9,152 bases of DNA from Rhodobacter sp. Lineage in GTDB: Bacteria > Pseudomonadota > Alphaproteobacteria > Rhodobacterales > Rhodobacteraceae. The DNA lies in contig JAIXVS010000110.1 in NCBI GenBank assembly GCA_027482795.1, positions 1 through 9,152 of the forward strand. The letters are read 5' to 3'. Under the pieces are notes generated by a model. The model had not been told where the DNA came from and searched no databases. It worked only from the letters and a program-made list of their open reading frames with translations. Position numbers and translations under genes: made by a program. This document shows, piece by piece, positions 1-5,305 of this stretch (position 1 is the stretch's first letter; every line of letters starts with the position of its first letter).

Positions 1-259
1 CGGCGTGGCCGCCTGCCGCGCAAGGGTCAAGTTTAAAAACTTCTAGAAGGTATGTGCCTTGAAGCAATTGCGCTTTCGGCCATAAGCGTTGCGCGAATGG
101 TTAATTTTGGTTTCATCAGGATCGGAAAAACAATCCTGCGCCATCGGGAAAGCGGTTTCAAATAGGGCCGCCTTCAGCGGCGCTTCGCCAATGCAATTTG
201 CAAACCAATTGCACAGCTTTCGCGAGGGTTTTCGGTTTATGCAACGATATATCAGAAAA
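1..259. other. Left-edge region with no supported gene
   Basis: I find no convincing coding region here. Reading frame 1 from the first base gives RRGRLPRKGQV and a TAA stop at 34-36. It could be the basic C-terminus of a gene lying outside the window, but eleven residues are too few to assign. A perfect 10-base palindrome, CTTCTAGAAG (40-49), follows the stop and has no T-run, so it is not an intrinsic terminator. The rest is slightly more AT-rich than the genes around it. It contains GCAATTGC (64-71) and an inverted repeat TGCAATT (192-198) / AATTGCA (207-213) with an 8-base spacer. It is the 3' flank of the minus-strand tRNA gene, and I see no clear terminator for that tRNA. Confidence 0.5.
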
Positions 260-336
260 TGGTGGACCCAGAGCGATTCGAACGCCCGACCCTCAGATTC
301 GTAGTCTGATGCTCTATCCAGCTGAGCTATGGGTCC
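260..336 (-). tRNA. tRNA-Arg(ACG), CCA encoded
   Basis: Read on the minus strand, this 77-base sequence folds as a complete cloverleaf. The acceptor stem GGACCCA (336-330) pairs with TGGGTCC (270-264), then come discriminator A (263) and a genome-encoded CCA (262-260). The D arm contains AGCTCAGCTGGATAGAGC. The anticodon stem TCAGA/TCTGA encloses the loop CTACGAA, so the anticodon is ACG (plus-strand 302-300), which reads arginine CGN codons. The T stem GGGCG/CGCTC (one G-U pair) encloses TTCGAAT. A34 would be expected to be deaminated to inosine by TadA, as in other bacterial tRNA-Arg(ACG). Position 32 is C (plus-strand 304), the base that TtcA thiolates in E. coli tRNA-Arg(ICG). The gene stands alone, divergent from the phytase-like gene. 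Confidence 0.97.
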
Positions 337-346
337 ACTGGTGGGG

Positions 347-375
347 CGTTTAGCCTTGCGCGCGCGGTGATGCAA
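347..375 (-). promoter_or_regulatory. Candidate promoter of the tRNA-Arg gene
   Basis: On the minus strand a -35-like TTGCAT (375-370) is separated by exactly 17 bases from a -10-like TAAACG (352-347). The -35 is a good match and the -10 only fair. Transcription would start near 340, leaving a leader of only a few bases before the mature tRNA end at 336. The spacing is right and the location plausible, but the short leader and weak -10 keep this tentative. Confidence 0.35.
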
Positions 376-436
376 GGGTGAATTTGGGGGCGGGCCGAAA
401 TTCGCGCGTGCTTTGCCTGTCTTGCAGCCCATCCGT

Positions 437-476
437 CTGTCACGCAGCTGTAACGCAGACGTCATCGCCCCGTCAT
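437..476 (+). promoter_or_regulatory. Tandem Pho box (PhoB binding site)
   Basis: Four heptads lie head to tail with an exact 11-base period: CTGTCAC (437-443), CTGTAAC (448-454), ACGTCAT (459-465) and CCGTCAT (470-476), each separated by four bases. The known PhoB site is a pair of CTGTCAT-like heptads 11 bases apart, so this reads as two consecutive Pho boxes. A fifth, degenerate unit, ACGCATT, occupies 481-487 in the same phase. In Pho promoters the box replaces the -35 and lies about 10 bases upstream of the -10; here exactly 10 bases separate 476 from the -10-like hexamer at 487. The downstream gene encodes a secreted phytase/phosphoesterase-like protein, which makes phosphate-starvation control functionally coherent. 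Confidence 0.75.
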
Positions 477-486
477 TTGCACGCAT

Positions 487-492
487 TAGGAT
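487..492 (+). promoter_or_regulatory. Candidate -10 element of the Pho-controlled promoter
   Basis: TAGGAT (487-492) matches the -10 consensus at four of six positions, including the conserved first TA and last T. It lies 10 bases after the last Pho heptad. Transcription would start near 499, giving a leader of about 25 bases before the ATG at 524. No -35 match is visible at the proper distance, as is usual for activator-dependent Pho promoters. Confidence 0.45.
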
Positions 493-523
493 AGTAGGAA
501 TTCCCCATGTAAAGGATACTGCA

Positions 524-2692
524 ATGCTTCGGACATTTAGCTGTGCTTTAACACTGGCACTTCTTGCGGGCCTGCCCGCGCGGGCCGAAACCAGCTTTAA
601 CCGCATCGCCAGTTTTGCCACGCCCCTGAACATGGCGGCGGGCGAAGATACAGGCCGCCCATCATCGGCCGAAATCATCTCGGCCTCGGAAGATGGCAAT
701 ACGCTGGTCTATACCGACAGCCCGCTGGGCGCGATTGGCCTGATCGACATCACCGACCCCGCCGCGCCAAAGCCCCTTGGCAATATCGACATGGGCGGCG
801 AGCCGACGACAGCGCATTTCATTGGCGGCAAGATTTTTGTGGCTGTGAACACATCCGAAAGCTTTACCGCCCCATCGGGCAAGCTGGTGACGGTTGATCT
901 GGCCACCCGCGCGGTTGAGGCCGAATGCGATCTGGGCGGTCAGCCCGATTCTGTGGCCACTGCCCCCGATGGATCCTTTCTTGCCGTGGCGATTGAAAAC
1001 GAGCGTGACGAAGACGTGAATGATGGCGCAATCCCGCAGGCCCCTTCGGGTTTTGTCATCAAGGCCGCCGTTGCGAATGGCGGCGTGGACTGCGCAGCCT
1101 TGCAGAAAATCGACGTGACGGGCCTTGCCGCAGTGGCCCCCGATGATGCCGAACCTGAATTTGTCGACATCAACGCAAATGGCGAAATTGTCCTGACCAT
1201 GCAAGAAAACAACCACATCGTTGTTATCGGGGCGGATGGCGCAGTTGCCAGCCACTTTAGCGCAGGCGCGGTCACTCTGGACGGTGTAGACACCAAATCC
1301 GATGGCGTTTTGGACTTTACCGCCACCAAAGAAAACATGCTGCGCGAACCCGATGGCGTAAAGTGGATTGATGGCGACCATTTCGCCGTTGCCAATGAAG
1401 GCGATTATGAAGGCGGCTCGCGCAGCTGGACGATCTTTAAGAAAGACGGCACGGTTGTGTATGAATCGGGTGCAAGTTTGGAACAGGCGATTGCCGCTAT
1501 GGGCCATTACCCCGAACATCGCAGCCGATCCAAAGGCACCGAACTGGAATCGGTGGAAGTTGCCACATTTGGCGAAACGCCCATGGCTTTTGTTGCATCT
1601 GAACGTGGGTCTGTGGTGGGGGTCTATGATCTGACCAATCCTGCCGCCCCCGTGCTGACGCAAATCTTGCCATCGGGTATCAGCCCAGAAGGTATGGTTG
1701 CCATTCCATCGCGCGCCCTGTTTGCCACAGCGAACGAGTTGGATTTGGTCGAAGATGGCGGCGCGCGCGCCCATGTGATGATCTATGCTTTGGGTGACGG
1801 GCCTGCCGCCTATCCAATGATTACCTCGGCGGGCAGCGAAGCACCTATCGGCTGGGCCGCCCTTTCTGGCCTTGCCGCCGACCCTGAAAAAGCGGGCACG
1901 CTTTACGCCGTGTCTGACAGCGTTTTGCAAAACAGCGCCAATATCTACACCATTGACGCCACGCAGACCCCTGCAAAAATTACAGCCTTGGTAACTGTCA
2001 CGCGCAACGGTCTTGCGGCGCAGAAATTAGACCTAGAGGGCATTGCCCCCGATGGCAGTGGCGGCTTCTGGCTGGCCACCGAAGGGCGGTCAGATCGCCT
2101 GTACAGCCACGGCATCATCCGTGTTGATGGCGAAGGCGCAATTCAGGCCGAAATCGGTCTGCCGCCCGAACTGTTGGCCCATGAAATCCGCTTTGGGTTT
2201 GAAGGGATCACCGCAGTGGGCGATACGTTGTGGATGCCTGTTCAGCGCGAATGGGGCGATGACCCAGCGGGTATGGTCAAACTGGTGTCGTACAACACCG
2301 CGGATGCCACGTGGGGCGCGGTGCATTATCCGCTGGACGCCCCTTCCGAAGGCGCATGGATGGGTCTGTCGGAAATGACCATTCACGGCGATTTCGCCTA
2401 TATCGTCGAACGTGACAATCAGGTGGGCGCAGCGGCCAAAACCAAAAAGCTGTACCGGGTACCTGTGGCGCAGCTTGCCCCAGCCGCGCTGGGCGGGGCG
2501 TTGCCCGTGGTCACCAAAGAGCTGGTGCATGATTTCATGCCAGATCTGGCCGTGCTGAACGGCTATATCGCCGAAAAGGTCGAAGGCTTTGCGATTGATG
2601 CAGCAGGCAACGGCTTTGTTGTAACCGACAATGATGGCACCAATGACAGTTCGGGCGAGACGCTGTTCTGGACGATTGGCGCGGTTCAATAA
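524..2692 (+). CDS. Secreted esterase-like phytase family protein with N-terminal propeller
   Basis: A 722-residue protein predicted to be exported and to act on phosphate esters in the periplasm or outside the cell. The ATG at 524 is preferred: AAAGGA (512-517) sits 6 bases upstream, and residues 1-21 form a type I signal peptide (hydrophobic core LTLALLAGL, likely cleavage after ARA). An in-frame start further upstream would put the Pho boxes inside the gene. Residues about 25-420 resemble the choice-of-anchor-I beta-propeller: QENN at 227-230, EPDGVK at 275-280, NEGDYEGGSR at 291-300 and the SPEGM block near 387. Residues about 440-720 resemble the esterase-like phytase domain (PF13449 type): LSGLAAD near 448, DLEGIA at 503-508, FEGITAVGD near 559-567, VERDNQ at 628-633 and a terminal DNDG at 702-705. 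No lipobox and no membrane segment beyond the signal are seen. Neither the substrate nor catalysis is proven; the family name rests on similarity. The gene is monocistronic, with a Pho box in front and a terminator behind. Confidence 0.85.
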   Translation: MLRTFSCALTLALLAGLPARAETSFNRIASFATPLNMAAGEDTGRPSSAEIISASEDGNTLVYTDSPLGAIGLIDITDPAAPKPLGNIDMGGEPTTAHFIGGKIFVAVNTSESFTAPSGKLVTVDLATRAVEAECDLGGQPDSVATAPDGSFLAVAIENERDEDVNDGAIPQAPSGFVIKAAVANGGVDCAALQKIDVTGLAAVAPDDAEPEFVDINANGEIVLTMQENNHIVVIGADGAVASHFSAGAVTLDGVDTKSDGVLDFTATKENMLREPDGVKWIDGDHFAVANEGDYEGGSRSWTIFKKDGTVVYESGASLEQAIAAMGHYPEHRSRSKGTELESVEVATFGETPMAFVASERGSVVGVYDLTNPAAPVLTQILPSGISPEGMVAIPSRALFATANELDLVEDGGARAHVMIYALGDGPAAYPMITSAGSEAPIGWAALSGLAADPEKAGTLYAVSDSVLQNSANIYTIDATQTPAKITALVTVTRNGLAAQKLDLEGIAPDGSGGFWLATEGRSDRLYSHGIIRVDGEGAIQAEIGLPPELLAHEIRFGFEGITAVGDTLWMPVQREWGDDPAGMVKLVSYNTADATWGAVHYPLDAPSEGAWMGLSEMTIHGDFAYIVERDNQVGAAAKTKKLYRVPVAQLAPAALGGALPVVTKELVHDFMPDLAVLNGYIAEKVEGFAIDAAGNGFVVTDNDGTNDSSGETLFWTIGAVQ

Positions 2693-2712
2693 GCCTGCGC
2701 GAAACATCCAAC

Positions 2713-2742
2713 AAAAGGCCCCCATTCGGGGGCCTTTTTTTT
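2713..2742 (+). terminator. Strong rho-independent terminator, possibly bidirectional
   Basis: Stem GGCCCCC (2717-2723) and GGGGGCC (2728-2734) enclose the loop ATTC and are followed by eight T residues (2735-2742). It ends the phytase-like gene, whose stop is 24 bases before the stem. Four A residues (2713-2716) precede the stem, so the minus-strand copy also has a short T-run and could terminate the convergent histidine kinase. The kinase stop codon (plus-strand 2741-2743) lies inside the T-run, before the hairpin as read on the minus strand. Confidence 0.93.
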
Positions 2743-4198
2743 ACTTTTGCGCGGACTTCGGCAGATGCAAGATAAACGCCGTGCCTTGGGCCGTGCTGCG
2801 CAGCAGTTCCAGCTGCCCGCCATGTCCGCGCACAAGTTCGGCCGCAATGGCAAGGCCTAGGCCTGTGCCGCCCTTGCGCGCGGCCCCCGAAAACGCCTCG
2901 AACAAATGGGCGCGGGCGCGGTCGGGCAGGCCTGGCCCCGTATCGGCCACCATCACCCAATATTCCACAGGGGTTTGCCCTGCCGAAACGGTGATTTGCC
3001 CCGCTTTGCCCTGCGCCTCGATCGCTTGGCGTGCGTTGCGGATCAGGTTGGACAGCACGCGGTACAACTGTTCAGGATCGGCCCAGATAAGCAAGCCCTG
3101 TGGTGCGTCTATCTGCAAGGTAACGGGCGTATCCGCGCCAATCCCGTCTGCTTCGGCCACGTCAAAGGCCAGAAGGGCAATGTCGACGGGGCGCGGTTGG
3201 GGAGCGGCCTCTTCCGCGCGGCCAAAGGTTAGGGTGGATTCGCACAGTGCCACCGCGCGCGAAATGCTGCCCACCAGTTTGGGGGCCGCGCGCGCCACGG
3301 CGGGGTCTTGGCTGCCTTCAATCCGATCCACAAACAGCTGCGCCGAAGTCAGGATATTGCGCAAATCATGCGAGATTTTTGCCACCGCCCCGCCCAATTG
3401 CGCCAACCGCTCTTTTTGCCGCAAGGCTGATGTCAGCTGCGTTTGCATCATCGCCATGGCCTCTTCGGCGCGGCGCAATTCGTCCACGCGCGAGGTGGGG
3501 GCAATAACGCGGCGGGCATCTTCGGGCGCTTCGGCATAAGATTGCATATGCAGCACCACGCGCCGAATGGGGGCCACCATCAACCGCTGCACCGCCCAAA
3601 ACAGCGCCAGCGCCGTGATCGCCGAAATCACTGCCGACAGCACCAAAATGCGCGCGCCATAATCAATCAGCGCCGCGCGCAGGGGGGCTGCATCCATTGT
3701 AATTTCAATCAGCAGCCCTGCATCTTGCACGGGCTGGCCTATGACGCGAATGATGCCGCCCGTACGCCCTGTTAGGGCTGCAAAAGCATCGCCAATCAGC
3801 ACCATAGGCCCTGCGCCGCGCAGATCAAAGGTTTGCGAAATGGGCTGCGGCAACTGCGATGACAGCACCAATTCGCGCACTTCGTTGCGGCGCAGCACCA
3901 CGTTAAACACCTCGGCATTGGCCAGCAACTCGCGTTCCAATTCGGGCGTGACCATATCGGGCGCGGCCAATTGCGCCAGCGCGGCAATCTGCGCCTTTTC
4001 CAGCCGCATGTTCAAAAAATCGGCCCGAAACCGCGCGATGGAGGGCACAAAGATAAGCACTTCGGCCACCATGACAAAGACCACCGTCAAAATCAGAAAA
4101 CGGCCCGACAGGGTGCGCCAAAAGCCGCCCTTCCACGCCCCGCGCAAAGGCGCCGCGCTGATCTGTTCTGCCTGATCTATCCCGCTGCCGTCTTGCAC
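2741..4198 (-). CDS. Orphan membrane sensor histidine kinase
   Basis: A 485-residue inner-membrane kinase predicted to sense an unknown signal and autophosphorylate. The chosen start is a GTG at 4198, with AGGA (4213-4210) 11 bases upstream on the minus strand. Hydrophobic segments at about 33-51 and 183-205 flank a periplasmic sensor region of about 130 residues with no family I recognise. A HAMP-like linker and helical segment follow (about 205-265). The phosphoacceptor is His277 in SHDLRNIL (276-283), the N box is NLIRNARQAI (384-393) with Asn388, the G1 box is DTGPGLP (419-425) and the G2 box is GGTGLGLAIA (443-452). All residues needed for ATP binding and phosphotransfer appear intact. 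No response regulator gene is in the window, so the partner is unknown. It is convergent with the phytase-like gene and divergent from rpmH. Despite its proximity to a Pho-type promoter it does not look like PhoR: it lacks a recognisable PAS domain and has no adjacent phoB. Confidence 0.92.
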   Translation of the reverse strand: MQDGSGIDQAEQISAAPLRGAWKGGFWRTLSGRFLILTVVFVMVAEVLIFVPSIARFRADFLNMRLEKAQIAALAQLAAPDMVTPELERELLANAEVFNVVLRRNEVRELVLSSQLPQPISQTFDLRGAGPMVLIGDAFAALTGRTGGIIRVIGQPVQDAGLLIEITMDAAPLRAALIDYGARILVLSAVISAITALALFWAVQRLMVAPIRRVVLHMQSYAEAPEDARRVIAPTSRVDELRRAEEAMAMMQTQLTSALRQKERLAQLGGAVAKISHDLRNILTSAQLFVDRIEGSQDPAVARAAPKLVGSISRAVALCESTLTFGRAEEAAPQPRPVDIALLAFDVAEADGIGADTPVTLQIDAPQGLLIWADPEQLYRVLSNLIRNARQAIEAQGKAGQITVSAGQTPVEYWVMVADTGPGLPDRARAHLFEAFSGAARKGGTGLGLAIAAELVRGHGGQLELLRSTAQGTAFILHLPKSAQK

Positions 4199-4262
4199 GA
4201 TCTGGGCGTTCCTGTGTTTGCGCGCAATTCGCTACGCCATGAAACCTTAGCAGTTTGCGCGC

Positions 4263-4277
4263 ACCACTGCGAGTGGT
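4263..4277. repeat. Inverted repeat ACCACT-GCG-AGTGGT
   Basis: A perfect 6-base dyad with a 3-base centre lies about 65 bases upstream of the kinase start. On the minus strand it would be in the kinase promoter or leader. There is no T-run, so it is not a terminator. It could be a regulator-binding operator or a small leader hairpin. Short dyads arise by chance at this GC content, so the functional call is weak; only the symmetry is certain. Confidence 0.35.
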
Positions 4278-4355
4278 ATGGCGAATTCCTGCCAAAGCCG
4301 CGCCAGTTTCGCCCCAGATGGGTGCAAAATCTTGGGCAAAAGACGCATTGCGCCG

Positions 4356-4384
4356 TTGACTTGGCCCCAAAGCCCGCCTAAAGG
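4356..4384 (+). promoter_or_regulatory. Candidate rpmH operon promoter
   Basis: TTGACT (4356-4361) matches the -35 consensus at five of six positions and is followed, after exactly 17 bases, by the -10-like TAAAGG (4379-4384). The -35 is strong and the -10 only partial, a pattern common in alphaproteobacterial housekeeping promoters. Transcription would start about 60 bases before the rpmH ATG. A strong promoter is expected here because rpmH leads a co-directional group of translation and membrane-biogenesis genes. Confidence 0.5.
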
Positions 4385-4392
4385 ACGGGCTT
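4370..4392. repeat. Inverted repeat overlapping the rpmH -10 region
   Basis: AAGCCCG (4370-4376) and CGGGCTT (4386-4392) form a perfect 7-base dyad around CCTAAAGGA, which contains the proposed -10 hexamer and can pair partly with itself (CCT/AGG). A dyad centred on the -10 could be a repressor operator. If transcription starts upstream of it, it would instead be a hairpin in the rpmH leader. No U-run follows, so it is not an intrinsic terminator. Confidence 0.4.
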
Positions 4393-4449
4393 CAAGTTTA
4401 CGGCTGGCGAATCTAGCAGGTTCGCAGCATACGTCTGATGGAGACCGCG

Positions 4450-4584
4450 ATGAAGCGCACTTTTCAACCTTCGAACCTTGTTCGCGCCCGCCGCCACGGG
4501 TTCCGTGCGCGTATGGCCACCAAAGGCGGCCGTCTTGTGCTGGCAGCGCGCCGCGCCAAGGGCCGCAAGAAACTGTCTGCCTAA
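4450..4584 (+). CDS. rpmH: 50S ribosomal protein L34
   Basis: A 44-residue, very basic protein starting MKRTFQPSNLVRARRHGFRA and ending KGRKKLSA, which carries the L34 signature (KRTFQPS, RxRxHGFRxRM, GRxVLxxRRxKGRxxLSA). L34 binds 23S rRNA in the large ribosomal subunit. The length is the usual one for bacteria. GGAGA (4440-4444) is the ribosome-binding site, 5 bases before the ATG. It is the first gene of the rpmH-rnpA-yidD group. The rnpA start lies 55 bases after its stop and no terminator hairpin separates them, although there is a short T-run (4586-4592). Confidence 0.98.
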   Translation: MKRTFQPSNLVRARRHGFRARMATKGGRLVLAARRAKGRKKLSA

Positions 4585-4639
4585 TCTTTTTTAAGAACGC
4601 TTTTGCCGCCCTGTTTTGGGGTGGATAAAGGGGCAAGAT

Positions 4640-5068
4640 ATGCAACCGCCGAAGGCATCGGATATGGGCGAAACCACCGCCTCCGACAGTGCCTCGGCGG
4701 TTTTGCTTTGCGCGCCTGCTGGCATTTCCACCCTAACCCAGCGCGCGGATTTTCTGCGTGCGGCATCGGCGCGGCGTATGGGCACGGGCAGTTTTCTGCT
4801 GCAAGCCCGCCTGCGCGGCGATGATACACTGGGTATCCGCATCGGTTTTACCGCCAGTAAGAAAATCGGCAATGCCGTGGCGCGCAACCGTGCCAAACGG
4901 CGTATGCGCGCGGTGGTGCGCGATGTATTGCCAAGTTTAGGTCAAGCAGGATGGGATTATGTTTTGGTCGCCAAACCGCAGGCGACCATCGCCCGCGCCT
5001 ATGGCGATTTGCGCGCCGATCTGACCCGCGCGCTGACGCAAATCCATTTGGAAAAGGCCAAGCCATGA
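4640..5068 (+). CDS. rnpA: Ribonuclease P protein component
   Basis: A 142-residue basic protein subunit of RNase P, which works with the M1-type RNA (not in this window) to remove 5' leaders from pre-tRNAs. The family core is clear: an RADFLRA segment at 35-41, and GFTASKKIGNAV (69-80) leading into the RNR motif ARNRAKRRMR (81-90), the basic RNA-contact helix. The ATG at 4640 is preferred because AAGGGG (4628-4633) sits 6 bases before it; an in-frame TTG at 4616 and an ATG at 4664 are alternatives. With this start there are about 30 residues before the conserved core, more than in the roughly 119-residue E. coli protein. The stop overlaps the yidD start by 4 bases (ATGA), implying translational coupling. 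Confidence 0.95.
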   Translation: MQPPKASDMGETTASDSASAVLLCAPAGISTLTQRADFLRAASARRMGTGSFLLQARLRGDDTLGIRIGFTASKKIGNAVARNRAKRRMRAVVRDVLPSLGQAGWDYVLVAKPQATIARAYGDLRADLTRALTQIHLEKAKP

Positions 5069-5298
5069 GCCCCCTTGCCCATATCGTCGCCCTGCCCGTA
5101 CGCGCCTACCGCCTGTTTCTGTCCCCTTGGGTTGGGCATAGCTGCCGATTTCAGCCCACATGCAGCGCCTATTCGCTGGAAGCGTTAGAGCGGCACGGCG
5201 CGTTTAAGGGCAGTTATCTTACCATCCGCCGCCTGCTGCGCTGCCATCCTTGGGGCGGCAGCGGTTATGACCCCGTCCCCCCCCATTCGCACGACTAG
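5065..5298 (+). CDS. yidD: Membrane protein insertion efficiency factor YidD
   Basis: A 77-residue small protein of the YidD family, thought to sit at the inner face of the cytoplasmic membrane and help YidC/Sec insert membrane proteins. Hallmarks are an N-terminal amphipathic segment (about 5-21), the HSCRFQPTCSAYSLEAL block (26-42) with Cys27 and Cys33, the HGAFKGSYLTIRRLLRCHPW block (44-63) with Cys60, and the closing GGSGYDPVP (64-72). The length is typical. It starts in ATGA with the rnpA stop. The gene ends 7 bases before the ttcA start, so rnpA-yidD-ttcA read as one transcript. Confidence 0.96.
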   Translation: MSPLAHIVALPVRAYRLFLSPWVGHSCRFQPTCSAYSLEALERHGAFKGSYLTIRRLLRCHPWGGSGYDPVPPHSHD

Positions 5299-5305
5299 GC
5301 CCGCC

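Larger units (their letters stand above)
4199..4449. other. Divergent intergenic region between histidine kinase and rpmH
   Basis: No coding sequence is supported here. The region holds the kinase ribosome-binding site at its left end and the probable rpmH promoter at its right end. It also contains two perfect inverted repeats, described separately (4263-4277 and 4370-4392). I could not pick out a convincing kinase promoter on the minus strand. Confidence 0.6.

Noticed and set aside
40..49. CTTCTAGAAG palindrome as a terminator or attachment site
   Set aside because: Too short, no T-run, and no second copy or integrase nearby; tRNA-adjacent integration was considered, but no duplicated tRNA 3' end is present.
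413..523. Upstream in-frame extension of the phytase-like gene (start at 413)
   Set aside because: It would place the Pho boxes and the -10 inside the coding region and bury the signal peptide; the ATG at 524 has a good ribosome-binding site and begins a proper signal peptide.
662..1930. Long open frame on the minus strand (422 codons) opposite the phytase-like gene
   Set aside because: It is rich in His, Cys, Arg and Gly with no domain sense, as expected for the antisense shadow of a GC-biased gene; the plus-strand protein has clear family motifs.
2090..2725. Minus-strand open frame across the 3' end of the phytase-like gene and its terminator
   Set aside because: It has no recognisable protein features and crosses a strong terminator; antisense shadow.
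4620..4628. DnaA-box-like GGTGGATAA (8 of 9 to TGTGGATAA)
   Set aside because: A single site with no AT-rich unwinding element or clustered boxes, and it overlaps the rnpA ribosome-binding region; rpmH proximity to oriC is not the rule in alphaproteobacteria. Most likely chance.
4247..4645. Minus-strand open frame covering rpmH
   Set aside because: rpmH on the plus strand is unmistakable, and this frame has no family features.
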